From: JAJRZL01 sp964557855
Lineage (GTDB): Bacteria > Zixibacteria > MSB-5A5 > GN15 > FEB-12
Assembly: GCA_964557855.1 (NCBI GenBank)
Contig: CAZLBP010000020.1
Location: 4,246-68,245, forward strand
Length of the DNA: 64,000 nt
Direction of reading: 5' to 3'
Shown here piece after piece: positions 9,014-18,586 of the stretch. How positions within the stretch are numbered: the stretch's first letter is position 1; each line of letters opens with the position of its first letter. The position numbers and the translations under genes were made by a program. The notes below the pieces were generated by a model. The model saw only the letters and a program-made list of their open reading frames with translations. It had not been told where the DNA came from and made no database searches.

Positions 9014-9518
9014 GCCGAATCCGACCACCGAGCACGCGTGCAGTCGATGCCGGGCCGTGAGCAATGGCGACACGGCGAGCGGCAACTCGACTAATCTACA
9101 CAACACGCAATGAGGTAATGGGTTGGCCGGTTTATTGTTGGTTTTTTTTGTTGCTTTTGGGTTGTATCGCCGTAAGTTTCGGCACGCGTTGAGCGAAGAG
9201 ATGCGCAAAAGAACAGATGTTTTGTTGTTGCATCAAAAAATGAAAACATGTGATTTATGACCTCATAGGAGGAAAAACGTAAGGCGCAAAGCGGTCGTTT
9301 TTGGCGAAGGAAGTAACTCTTTTATTCTTGACAGGGTATAGAGCACAATTTATGTTAGTGACCGATTTGCACAAAGTCCCTGGTCGGGAGACCGAATAGA
9401 TTATGTGATAAGGGTTTAGAAGACCTCGAAAACAGACGATATGAAAAGGAAACTATATCGCATTTTAGAAACTGATAATGGACTCGAATAGAAGATGAAG
9501 GAGGTAAGCGAGGAGAGA
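9014..9518. other. intergenic gap and long 5' leader
   Basis: The gap includes a T-rich stretch near 9128-9150, which may end the upstream transcript, and the promoter at 9328-9356. The predicted leader is about 300 nt long and contains the 33-codon ORF annotated separately. A 16-codon ATG frame at about 9441 lacks a ribosome-binding site. Confidence 0.5.
9328..9356 (+). promoter_or_regulatory. strong promoter of the giant lipoprotein transcript
   Basis: TTGACA, 17-nt spacer, TATGTT, giving a leader of about 300 nt before the main ORF. Confidence 0.7.
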
Positions 9519-9620
9519 ATGAGGGTAGCATATTACCCTGCGAGATCGAATCAGGCTCATGATGCTATGCGGGTAGCGGGCCTCCCGAATATTGAGATTC
9601 ATGAAGCACACAAAAAATGA
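9519..9620 (+). CDS. putative 33-residue leader ORF
   Basis: A short ORF, MRVAYYPARSNQ through EIHEAHKK, lies in the leader of the giant lipoprotein gene. Two purine-rich blocks, GGAGG and GAGGAG, sit just upstream of its ATG, a stronger site than many genes here possess. Its stop is 40 nt before the lipoprotein start. It has no signal peptide and no recognised domain. It could be a small protein or a translated upstream ORF affecting the main gene. Existence as a translated unit is inferred from the ribosome-binding site and position alone. Confidence 0.4.
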   Translation: MRVAYYPARSNQAHDAMRVAGLPNIEIHEAHKK

Positions 9621-9660
9621 CACATATATTAATAAACCATTTCAAAAGGAGAATTGAAGC

Positions 9661-12600
9661 ATGAAACGAAACTCGCTGTTCATGCTGGTGCTGACATTGT
9701 TGGTAAGCACCGTGGGAGTTTACTTTTTAGGCTGCGATGATACCACGGTAGAGTCGCAGGACGTTGTCCCTGATAAGGTCCACGGCTCGATCCATGGCAC
9801 AGTCGTCAATGCCATAACCAATGAACCCATACCGGGCGTTATTGTGTATTACTTTGCTGGAGGTAGCGGCGTTTCCGAGAAAGAAGGAGACCGTTCGGCG
9901 CTCCAAACAGCGGAAAGAGATTCCGTAATTACGGGCAGTGAGGGTCAGTTCCACACTGTTGATACTCTTCCGTCAGGCTATTATCAGCTTCAATTTGTGG
10001 TGCCGGGGCAATTCGCTACGGGTTGGACCACCGCCTATATCAAAACTCTTGAGGAACTTAAGGGCGATATAGATGTCAATCCTTCTGGCGTGATAAGGTA
10101 CGAGACTGTAATCGACTTCTTTCCGCTTCCTTTGTACCCGTCAACCGCGTCCTTAACTGGTGTCGTCATGACGGCTCTGCCGGACGTGCTGGGTGGCGGT
10201 GGACCAACTGTGAGCGAGAAGGAAACCGGCGAGCAACAAGCTCTGCAGAATCCGCCGAGCCCGGTTCCCAATGTCGAAGTGCGCGTCACCTACCCCGGTG
10301 ATCTGCCGTTCTACAGATTGGCCTACACGACCGCAACTAATGCGAGCGGTGTCTTTGAATTTGAGAATCTGCCGGCCTACGAAGACACGGTAATGCTCTC
10401 GATCATGCCGTTCACTGCCGGTGACACTTCTTATCTGCGGTTCGACACGGCGGTTGTGCTCGTACAGAACCATACCGTCGACGTCGGCAACAAGTACGGC
10501 TTGGTGGACTGTGTCGATCTGCCGGCAATCCTCTCGCAGAATTTCAATCCGGATGCGCCGTTCAACTACGATGGCGATCTGGCCATGAGATTCTCGGAAG
10601 CCATGGACACGCTCACGTTTGATGTGTCTTTGACTGTTGGTGGTGAGCCGTGGGTCTTCGACATAACCTGGTCGGCGGGTGATTCGCTGGTGACACTGAG
10701 CCCCAGGAAGACCCTCTTTACTGACGAAACCTATACGGTGACGATACACCATGCGGAATCCAAGTCCGGTTGTGACATGAATCCGCGATTCGACGTCATG
10801 AACTTCACCACCATGGACGGAATCGACCTGCTGTCGACCAATGCCGAACGCGTGGCCGGTGAGTTCGATGACTACACGATCAGCGACGATCTCGATCTGG
10901 ATTTCAACATGCCCCCGGTCATCAATCCGACCTTTGGGCATCTGACCCTGCTGGATGTTACTGATTGTTTCCGCAATGGCTCGGCATTCCCGCAAGGCGA
11001 CCCCAATGGTGATTGCTACACTGACAAGGGCGGTTGTACGTGGTTCCCGGTGTCCTTTGATGCATCCGTAAACGGCAACACGCTGGTTATAGACCCCGTG
11101 CAGAATCTCGAGCGGGATCACGTGTATGAATTCTCCTGGAAGGTCTTTTCCAGCATCCAGGGTGACTTCCATGAAGGTTGCTTCACGTTCTGGACTGAAC
11201 CCGATACCACGACACTCGATGCCGTTACCGGTTTCGCAGTAGAGATGGACGATGACTGGACGGCCGACTGGAATACTACGGAAATCACATTCCGCTGGGA
11301 TACGAAGGCGAAAGCGCTCGGTTATAAGGTTTACGCGCGCGATGATAGCAAGAACACTGACTTCGTACAACTCCATGATTTCGCACAGCAGGATTTCCTC
11401 CAGCATCAGGAACGAACTGTGCAGCTGTGGAAACACGGAGAATTCGACCTGTATGGTAACGACGGCTTCCAAACCCCGTTCTCGGGCGGCGTCGAACTGG
11501 AATTCCAGGTGAGGGCCTATAATCGTGGCGGCGACGGCGCTCCTTCTTCATCCGTGTTTGTCGAAGATGAGACCCCGCCGGAGTTTGCTCTGGTACAGGC
11601 CGGTAATGCTGACCGAGTCGGCAAAGACGAGGATACGGTTGTCATAAGTGTACTTGGTACCTTTGCCGAAGCCACCGGTGCATATACCGCCATCAGCTAT
11701 GATTCTGTCTGCGGTTCGCATACCGGCGGTGCTCTGCTTGAGTACCTCGAGAATGCCAAGCCCGGATTCACGTTTGTCGAAGCCGGCGGCACCAACGATC
11801 CGCTGCTGACCGATGCCGATGTAATGTGGGACGATGAGAACAACCTGCGCGGTGGCACTGCCTGGTTTATGGTTCCGATGGGAACGGCTGCAGCCGGTGA
11901 TTCGCTGATTGTGGAAATCACCGACAATTCCGGCAATACCGGAACCGCTGCTATTCGTCTCCTGCCGAACTTCGAGTTCATCATTCCGACCGCCGACAGT
12001 GGTCTGGAAGCCGGACCGACCGGCAAGACAGTGAAGTTCGTAGTGCGTGATGCTACCGATTCGACAATCCAAGCGGTTCATGCCTGGCTGTCACTTGACG
12101 GCGGCACGACCTTCATCGACACCGTCGAAAACATCGCCATCAATGGTTGTCCAACTATGGATCTCACTAATTCATTCTTCACCGACAGCGATCCAATCGA
12201 CTGGGATACCGTGATGGTCGACGCCAATGCGATGGTGCAATTGCAGGATACGGCGGGCGGTTCATTCTGGACCTCCGACCTGTTCACAATCAGCGGCATC
12301 ATGATGACCGGACCTGACTCTCTGTACATCGATACCACCGAAATTCTCGACCGCGGTGTGACCGACTCGGTTGCGGTACCGTTGACCTGGAATTCGGTCG
12401 GATTCGACGACAATATGGTGGAAATCTGGTACTTTGCCGATGCTACCTCGCCATACGACGGTCCCTCCAGTGTTGACGATACCACCGAATGGACGAGAGA
12501 CACGCTGGTCGGCAACATCGATAACACCGGTACCTATGACTGGTATCCGCCGGTCTACAACAACCAGACGTATATGGCCTGGGTCCGTCTGGCCGATGCC

Positions 12601-14157
12601 GACATGAACATGGATGACACGCTTCGTGACTCACGTCCGGCCGACATGAACGACTACGAGTTCATGGTCTTCCATGACATGATTCAATACGTTGATCCGT
12701 TCCCCGGACCTCCCTACGATATCGCCAAGGGTGGTCAGCAGTACGACATCAGATGGTGGAATAAGCTGGATGACGACAACGATCCGGTCTTTGACACCTT
12801 CCCGTCGATACTGACGATCGACTACCTGATCGCCATGGGTGACGATACCCTTGAAACCGATCCGGAGAATTTCGACGAAGGCGATTGGCGGTTCATCACC
12901 GATACCGCTCACAACGAGGGCGGCTACGGCTGGCGGTACCCGCCGTGGAATGAACCGACCTATCATGCCTGGATCCGCATCACGGATGCCAACGGCGAAT
13001 ACTACTACAGTCCCAAGTTCACCATCGCCGGCCTGCTCGTAACGCAGCCGGATGCAGGTGACGACTGGGATGTCGGCAGTGCCCATTATGTCCTGTGGGA
13101 GAACATCGGCAACTTCGGCCTTCTCGGTGAAACCGTCAACATCTCGTACTGGGATTCCGATGAGGAAGAATGGGTTGTCATTCCGAACGCCGGCGCCATA
13201 GCGGCCTCAGCTGAGGAGTTTCTCTGGGATCCGATCGACAACGTACCGGACAGCCTGACTCGTATAAGAGTGCAGGAGAACAGCCCGCCGGTTTCCGGAC
13301 AGGGAATGTATGACACCACGGATCTGTTCGTGATCTCCGGTTACGAAGCCCTGTCACCGCTGCCGCCGGATACCATCTATGTGTCCGACATCGTACAGCT
13401 GCAGTGGGCGACGATCGGTGACCCGGATGACGGCCAGGTGTGGATTGATTTCGCTTGGTACTACGATCCGGTTGCTCCGGGAATCGATACAACCTGGGTA
13501 CCTTTCGCTGTTAATAATCCGACCCCGAATGATGGCGCTTACTCCTTCACGGTGCCGAACGATATAAACCTTGTTCAAGCGGACATTGAGTACTTGGATG
13601 GCACTTTTGACAGCACGGTACATGATGAGTTCATGCTCCGCGTCCGAGCTGACGGAGGAACGGCAGTCGACGAAGCGATTAACCCAAACGTCACTCAGTA
13701 CATCACGGTGGCTGTGCCGTCCATCGCTATCTATCAGCCGGATACGGCCGACATCGTGGGTGGTAGTGACGATGCCTGGATGATGGGAACCGAAGAAACC
13801 ATCACCTGGAACTCGATCGGTGTGGGCGATCCTCAGGAAGTCACCATCCAGCTGCAGGAGTACGATGTTGCTCAGAGTATCTGGGTGCTTCACTCTGTGA
13901 TCGCCACAGGCGTGCCCAGCTCCAACAGATACGCGGAGCAATTCGGCACCCCGGTCGGCTACCATGAGTACGATTGGGACATTCCGATACTTCTCGACAC
14001 CGATGATATCGACAGCGCTCGTATCAGAATCGTGGGTGACAACGTGATCGAGGCGGCCGGTGACATTGAAGGCTTCAGCCAGCCGTTCCAGATCATAGAG
14101 AACCCGGGCCCGGTCTCAACCGATCCCGGCAGCGCCACGAGGCCGTCGAAGAAATAG
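9661..14157 (+). CDS. very large modular surface lipoprotein with Ig-like repeats
   Basis: A 1498-residue exported protein. Residues 1-25 form a lipoprotein signal ending FLGC (C25), followed by two aspartates. Two carboxypeptidase-regulatory-like beta-sandwiches follow (about 45-150, SIHGTVVNAITNEPIPGV, and 165-275). SbsA/Big_5-like Ig domains (about 285-510) contain the FSEAMD and PRKTLFTDETYTVTI signatures. An FN3-like segment follows. The C-terminal half repeats a Kre9/KNH-like sandwich beginning with a (V)xLxWxSxGD-type strand (ITWNSIGVGD, VQLQWATIGDPDD, HYVLWENIGNFG). AAAGGAG is 9 nt before the ATG and a terminator follows. It is probably anchored in the outer membrane as a structural or adhesive protein; function is unknown. 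Confidence 0.85.
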   Translation: MKRNSLFMLVLTLLVSTVGVYFLGCDDTTVESQDVVPDKVHGSIHGTVVNAITNEPIPGVIVYYFAGGSGVSEKEGDRSALQTAERDSVITGSEGQFHTVDTLPSGYYQLQFVVPGQFATGWTTAYIKTLEELKGDIDVNPSGVIRYETVIDFFPLPLYPSTASLTGVVMTALPDVLGGGGPTVSEKETGEQQALQNPPSPVPNVEVRVTYPGDLPFYRLAYTTATNASGVFEFENLPAYEDTVMLSIMPFTAGDTSYLRFDTAVVLVQNHTVDVGNKYGLVDCVDLPAILSQNFNPDAPFNYDGDLAMRFSEAMDTLTFDVSLTVGGEPWVFDITWSAGDSLVTLSPRKTLFTDETYTVTIHHAESKSGCDMNPRFDVMNFTTMDGIDLLSTNAERVAGEFDDYTISDDLDLDFNMPPVINPTFGHLTLLDVTDCFRNGSAFPQGDPNGDCYTDKGGCTWFPVSFDASVNGNTLVIDPVQNLERDHVYEFSWKVFSSIQGDFHEGCFTFWTEPDTTTLDAVTGFAVEMDDDWTADWNTTEITFRWDTKAKALGYKVYARDDSKNTDFVQLHDFAQQDFLQHQERTVQLWKHGEFDLYGNDGFQTPFSGGVELEFQVRAYNRGGDGAPSSSVFVEDETPPEFALVQAGNADRVGKDEDTVVISVLGTFAEATGAYTAISYDSVCGSHTGGALLEYLENAKPGFTFVEAGGTNDPLLTDADVMWDDENNLRGGTAWFMVPMGTAAAGDSLIVEITDNSGNTGTAAIRLLPNFEFIIPTADSGLEAGPTGKTVKFVVRDATDSTIQAVHAWLSLDGGTTFIDTVENIAINGCPTMDLTNSFFTDSDPIDWDTVMVDANAMVQLQDTAGGSFWTSDLFTISGIMMTGPDSLYIDTTEILDRGVTDSVAVPLTWNSVGFDDNMVEIWYFADATSPYDGPSSVDDTTEWTRDTLVGNIDNTGTYDWYPPVYNNQTYMAWVRLADADMNMDDTLRDSRPADMNDYEFMVFHDMIQYVDPFPGPPYDIAKGGQQYDIRWWNKLDDDNDPVFDTFPSILTIDYLIAMGDDTLETDPENFDEGDWRFITDTAHNEGGYGWRYPPWNEPTYHAWIRITDANGEYYYSPKFTIAGLLVTQPDAGDDWDVGSAHYVLWENIGNFGLLGETVNISYWDSDEEEWVVIPNAGAIAASAEEFLWDPIDNVPDSLTRIRVQENSPPVSGQGMYDTTDLFVISGYEALSPLPPDTIYVSDIVQLQWATIGDPDDGQVWIDFAWYYDPVAPGIDTTWVPFAVNNPTPNDGAYSFTVPNDINLVQADIEYLDGTFDSTVHDEFMLRVRADGGTAVDEAINPNVTQYITVAVPSIAIYQPDTADIVGGSDDAWMMGTEETITWNSIGVGDPQEVTIQLQEYDVAQSIWVLHSVIATGVPSSNRYAEQFGTPVGYHEYDWDIPILLDTDDIDSARIRIVGDNVIEAAGDIEGFSQPFQIIENPGPVSTDPGSATRPSKK

Positions 14158-14184
14158 TAAGTCACAACTTACTTCGATAGATTA

Positions 14185-14217
14185 CCGGAGACTGGTTATC
14201 CAGTCTCCGGTTTTTTT
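14185..14217 (+). terminator. terminator of the giant lipoprotein gene
   Basis: CCGGAGACTGG pairs perfectly with CCAGTCTCCGG across a TTAT loop, followed by seven T. Confidence 0.95.
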
Positions 14218-14530
14218 GTGGGGATGGGGAAGCAGGTTCGATTCGCAATAGGCTGTGTGTCCGCGATCTGGGATCGCGGGTAGAGAGTCAGGACCGCGAG
14301 GGTCCTGACCTGCCGCTTCTACATACCAACGATTTGCGTGTCGGGTCACAATCCCGTTGGCTCGGGTTCAGGACCCGACACAACAGCACATGGTGTTTTT
14401 CAACAGGCCCCAAGGTCCGGGTCAGGATTTGGGAGTCTGGGGAAAGCGTCAGGTCACACCCCGCCAGGGGCGGAGCAAGACCTGACGCAACTCAGAAGCC
14501 CGGACTAGGGTCCGGGGCATGTGATTCAGT
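14218..14530. repeat. cluster of nested palindromic repeats
   Basis: At least three inverted repeats occur: 14288-14308 (TCAGGACC/GGTCCTGA), 14338-14381 (10-bp arms GTGTCGGGTC/GACCCGACAC) and 14446-14488 (GCGTCAGGTC/GACCTGACGC enclosing CCCGCC/GGCGG). The gap contains no gene that I can support. Confidence 0.7.
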
Positions 14531-15901
14531 CTAAGACTCTTCTGTCTTGGCTACTATCAGGTCGGAGCGGGACGGGTGGAGCTTCTCGAAGTCTTCCGAC
14601 GAGATCACGTAGTACCAGTCGGAGTAGTGCTCGTTCAACTCCTGGCTGCGCTCACGGCCGCGCTCCACTTTGCGCTTCCAGGTCTCGTACGCCGAGTGCA
14701 GGTTCTTGTTCTCCCGATCGGCCTCGGTCAATAAGCTGTCCGGCTTTTTGAGGAATTCCTCGTCCGATGGCCTGGGCGGCTCGGGAAATCGAGATTCATC
14801 GAATTCCGTTGTCACGAAGAGATAGCGGTTCTCACCACCCTCTTGTTGGCCATCCGCCTCGTCGCCGGTGATGCCTGCAGTCAGAGCCAGCCCGGAACCG
14901 TAAACGACTTCGCCGAAGCGGAGCGTATATTTGACGCCGTTGCTTGCATATGCAATCAGCTCGCCCTCGTTGGACATAAGCTGACCGTCGCGGGTAAAGA
15001 AAAAGCCTTTGCTCTGCAACGACATCAAGTCGGATTGGGACACCTGAGCCGATGCTTCATCCTGTTTCAAGCTCTGCGACAGGCCTTCCGGTTTGGGACG
15101 GACGCCGACTATGGTCAAGCTGTCGAGCGTGGTGAGCAGTTCGTTGACGGCCGCGGTATCCAGCATTCTGCCGGAAGACACAGCCGGCGACTGCCATTTG
15201 CCGTCTTCTTTGTTCAGTTCCAGGCTGCCGCGACGCTCTACGGAGCGGGTGCGCTCGTTTATGGAATAGTCGTTGATGACGACTTGCTCGAGGCCGGCCT
15301 TGGTTACTTCAAGTAAATCGGTGTTGATCCAGTCCTCGAAGCGGGTGGAGAGTTCGAGGTCAACCCGGGCGGCATAGACGCGCTTCTGGTCGGGGACGCG
15401 GACGAAACGAATGTTCTCCCGGCCTTCGACCTCGTTGCCTATGATGAAATCGGCCAGCACGTTGCCGCCGCTGCTCTTAATAGTTACGCGTCTGCCGCGT
15501 CCGGCCAAACCGGCGCTTTCTTCGAGAGGATCGATGACGCCGAAAGCTTCATGATCGGAGACGTTGTCGGAGCGGTAGTCATCCTTTCTGATCTGGATGA
15601 CACCGGCCGCAGTCTGAGCCAGTTGATCCCTGGCGTCGGCGGGATAATTGTGGTGGGAGGGAATAGTCCAGCGCCCGTTTTCGAACGTAACTTTGAACGG
15701 ACGGGGCGAGCCGGTGGTTTCGTCGTATTCGATAACTTCCAAGGTCGTCGCCTCATTCGGATCAGTGAACTCAGGAAAGAACGGTTCCCCCTGGTCCAGG
15801 AACGACTCGGGGGTGATCCGTTTGGGCGAGAAGATAAAGGCCAGTAGAACCAAGGCTACAGCGACACCGGCAAATACAAGGGTTTTCTTCGTTTCTTCCA
15901 T
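14531..15901 (-). CDS. DUF4340 domain protein, membrane-anchored
   Basis: A 456-residue protein with one N-terminal transmembrane helix (TLVFAGVAVALVLLAFIF) and an extracytoplasmic DUF4340 region, recognisable from the TTLEVIEYDETTGS strand, the DFIIGNEVEGRENIRFVR segment and the VYAARVDLELSTRFEDWINTDLLEV block. DUF4340 proteins are regularly encoded beside GldG-like ABC transporters. Here AAGGAG overlaps the end of the upstream gene, and only 3 nt separate its stop from this ATG, which indicates translational coupling. I infer it is a periplasmic accessory subunit of that ABC complex. The molecular role is not known. Confidence 0.88.
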   Translation of the reverse strand: MEETKKTLVFAGVAVALVLLAFIFSPKRITPESFLDQGEPFFPEFTDPNEATTLEVIEYDETTGSPRPFKVTFENGRWTIPSHHNYPADARDQLAQTAAGVIQIRKDDYRSDNVSDHEAFGVIDPLEESAGLAGRGRRVTIKSSGGNVLADFIIGNEVEGRENIRFVRVPDQKRVYAARVDLELSTRFEDWINTDLLEVTKAGLEQVVINDYSINERTRSVERRGSLELNKEDGKWQSPAVSSGRMLDTAAVNELLTTLDSLTIVGVRPKPEGLSQSLKQDEASAQVSQSDLMSLQSKGFFFTRDGQLMSNEGELIAYASNGVKYTLRFGEVVYGSGLALTAGITGDEADGQQEGGENRYLFVTTEFDESRFPEPPRPSDEEFLKKPDSLLTEADRENKNLHSAYETWKRKVERGRERSQELNEHYSDWYYVISSEDFEKLHPSRSDLIVAKTEES

Positions 15902-15904
15902 AGC

Positions 15905-18586
15905 TTAACTCCTTAATCTCCGTTCAGCGGCGGCGCCTTCCTGTTCTCTTCGGCGACGTCTGACAAAGACGCCGATACCGACCACCAATACGGGGATCGG
16001 CGGCAGCAGGACAGCCAGGGTGCGGATGCGAGTCTGGATGCCGCGAATGGCCGCCTGGGTTTCTTCCTCACTGCGAGCGATCTGAGCCTCTTTCCTGGCC
16101 TCGATATTGGCCTTGAGGACCTCAAACCGACGATTCTCGACTTCCTGAAGGTTTTGAGCCATGATCTGTTTGGTCTGCTGATCGAGGTCGGCGCGACTGC
16201 GCACCTGGTTGACCTTTTCGGTCAGCCGCTGCTGGGCTTCGGCCAGAGCGGCCTGCGCTTCCTGCTCCGCCTCCTTCTCGCGCGCGATGCGCCGCTCGAT
16301 GAATTCGTGCGTTTGCGCTTCCACAGTCTCCAGGGTACGGTGGGTCACTCGCTTTTTGCGCAGGTTGACGAACGATTCGTCGCCCACGAGAATGTCCATA
16401 CAGTTGAGGAAGAACGGTATGTTATCGAAATTGAGTCCTTCCAGGCCCTGGTTGCGGATCTGGAAGAACTGGTCGGAAATAAAGTCGATATCAGCGATGA
16501 CGATGGCGTCAACTTTTTTTGTATCGCCGGCCGCCAGGGTGTCCTCGAGGGCAGGGGCCGCCTCGCTACCCATGACCTGCGCTCCGAGGATGTAGGTCTC
16601 GCTGCTGGGTGTCCGGCGGACGTTGCGGTTGAGGCTAAAACCGAACAGGAAACCGCGTTGGACGAGTGACTGAAACTGATGAATGCCCGACATGCGGCCG
16701 CAACGAATCAGCGGCTGGAACTCGAACGGGCTGTCGATTGCCTTGAAAATGTAGCCGGGATAGAGCAGAACCATCTCCTGCAGACCGGCGCTCGCCTGAT
16801 GCATGTCGTTGAAGGCCTCGGTGGTTTCATTGCCGTGTCCGACGAAGATAATTTCCGGCTGAAGCTGCATGAGGTCCGGATGCGGGTTGTAGACGTCCCA
16901 GGCTATCTGCTGTGAGTTCCAGTTGACGCCGATATTCGACATGAGTTTCTGGATGTCTCCCTTTTCCGGGGGCTGGGGCTGGTTCTGGTTCATGAACGGA
17001 TTGCGGCTGGCGCCCGCCGGCAGGGCGGGAGACAGGCTGATATTGAAGGTGGGCAGGGGGTCAACGAGAAGCAACGTGGGGTTGCCTGCCAGGATGTACC
17101 TTTCAAGGTTGTCCATTTGATCCTGCGGCAACGAAGACGGCAGCACCACGAGCAGGCCGTCGATATCCTCGGTTATCGGCTGGGCGGCCGATACCTGGAC
17201 GACTTCGTACTGCTTCTTCAATTCATCGACCACGGGCCAGGAGGGGTTACGGTTCATCGTAGCGAAGTCAAAACCGCCGAAAACCTTGGCTTCGGTTTCC
17301 AGAACACCGATTCGTTTGCGGTCCGTTCCGGCTACAACCCGGATGGAGCGGACCAGCTCGTATTCGATAGGCAAGCCCCGGTCAAAGAAGGGGATGACCT
17401 CTTCCTCTGCCCCGCAGGTGAAGGCGAGCCCCATGAAGATGTCGTCGGTACTGGTGCGAGCGCTTTCGGTCGTCAGGGCGGTCCGGGGGACAATGCCGAA
17501 CTTCTCCCGGGCATCGCGGGCTTCCTGCGTGAACGGTTCCGTATCGTAGTAGATGACCTTGAGCTTGTCCCCTCCGACGGCATCCAGTTCGCGCAGTTTG
17601 TCAAGCAGACTTTCGCGTGTTTCGACATAGGCTCGCGGGACTTCGGGTGAGATGTACGCCTGCACGAAGACCGGGCGATCATCCGACAGCTCGTCGACCA
17701 TCCGCCCCGTCTCGTTCGAAAGGGAATGCAGCTGCTCGGCGGTCACATCGACGCGCACGCGCTCGCTGCCGAACAGAGAATTGAAGGCTATAACGCCGAC
17801 TACGAGCGCCACGCCGCGTACCACCTGGTGGATCCAGAAACGATAGCCGCCCGCCTCCACCGGCCAGTGACGGCGACCGATCAGCACCGTGTTCAAATAG
17901 AGCATGACGGCAATGATTGACACGAAATACAGCAGGGCCTCGAAACTGATGACCCCTCCGGCGAAATCGTCGAAATAGCCGAATACTCCGAGGGGGGCCA
18001 AAGCATCCTGAAGTGTCTCACTGAGTACCCAGGTCGGAGAATTGACGAAGACGAAGAAGGAACAGAATACGGCTCCCAGGATGAAGGCCACGGTGCTGTT
18101 GGTCGTCAGCAGCGAGGCCAGCATACCGATCGACAGCATGGCAGCGCCGATGAACCAGAAGCCGACGTAGTTGGCAAACATCAGGCCGATATCGGGACTG
18201 CCCAGCAGGGCCAGGACAACAACATGACTGAGCGATAAAATCAACGAAACCGTGTAAATGCCGAAAACGGCGAAGTATTTGCCGGTGACGACTTCCAGAT
18301 CGGTGGCAGGCAAGGTCAGAAGCAACTCATCCGTACCTTTCTGGCGTTCCTCGGCCCAGACACCCATGGTCAAGGCGGGGACGAAAAAAAGGAGCAGAAA
18401 GGGAAAGAGCATGTTAAGTTGATCGAGATTGGCGAGGTTGTTGGCGAAGAACCGCTCCTGCCAGAACGCCGCCGCCGCACTGAGGAATATGAACAGCGTG
18501 ATAAAGACGTATCCCGTAGGGCTGCTGAAGTACGACAGGAGATTGCGGCGCGCTATGGCGAATATGATTTGTCTATTGAATCTCAT
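15905..18586 (-). CDS. fused GldF-type permease and GldG-type subunit
   Basis: An 893-residue fusion. Residues 1-235 are an ABC-2 type permease with six membrane helices (YVFITLFIFLSAAAAFW, the conserved AEERQKGTDELLLTLP loop, SILAS-like and terminal helices). From about 250 a further helix leads into the GldG-like extracytoplasmic region (VDVTAEQLHSLSNETGRMV, DGLLVVLPSSLPQ), then a long Glu/Gln/Ala coiled coil (about 745-850) and a last transmembrane helix followed by a basic tail. In Bacteroidetes GldF and GldG are separate gliding-motility proteins; the fused form occurs in other phyla with unclear function. The start at 18586 is chosen because GGAGG lies 9 nt upstream; it overlaps the ATPase gene by 14 nt. 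Confidence 0.88.
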   Translation of the reverse strand: MRFNRQIIFAIARRNLLSYFSSPTGYVFITLFIFLSAAAAFWQERFFANNLANLDQLNMLFPFLLLFFVPALTMGVWAEERQKGTDELLLTLPATDLEVVTGKYFAVFGIYTVSLILSLSHVVVLALLGSPDIGLMFANYVGFWFIGAAMLSIGMLASLLTTNSTVAFILGAVFCSFFVFVNSPTWVLSETLQDALAPLGVFGYFDDFAGGVISFEALLYFVSIIAVMLYLNTVLIGRRHWPVEAGGYRFWIHQVVRGVALVVGVIAFNSLFGSERVRVDVTAEQLHSLSNETGRMVDELSDDRPVFVQAYISPEVPRAYVETRESLLDKLRELDAVGGDKLKVIYYDTEPFTQEARDAREKFGIVPRTALTTESARTSTDDIFMGLAFTCGAEEEVIPFFDRGLPIEYELVRSIRVVAGTDRKRIGVLETEAKVFGGFDFATMNRNPSWPVVDELKKQYEVVQVSAAQPITEDIDGLLVVLPSSLPQDQMDNLERYILAGNPTLLLVDPLPTFNISLSPALPAGASRNPFMNQNQPQPPEKGDIQKLMSNIGVNWNSQQIAWDVYNPHPDLMQLQPEIIFVGHGNETTEAFNDMHQASAGLQEMVLLYPGYIFKAIDSPFEFQPLIRCGRMSGIHQFQSLVQRGFLFGFSLNRNVRRTPSSETYILGAQVMGSEAAPALEDTLAAGDTKKVDAIVIADIDFISDQFFQIRNQGLEGLNFDNIPFFLNCMDILVGDESFVNLRKKRVTHRTLETVEAQTHEFIERRIAREKEAEQEAQAALAEAQQRLTEKVNQVRSRADLDQQTKQIMAQNLQEVENRRFEVLKANIEARKEAQIARSEEETQAAIRGIQTRIRTLAVLLPPIPVLVVGIGVFVRRRRREQEGAAAERRLRS

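Noticed and set aside
10153..11472. Long antisense frame within the giant lipoprotein gene
   Set aside because: No start signals, and composition is typical of a shadow of Asp/Thr/Gly-rich coding.
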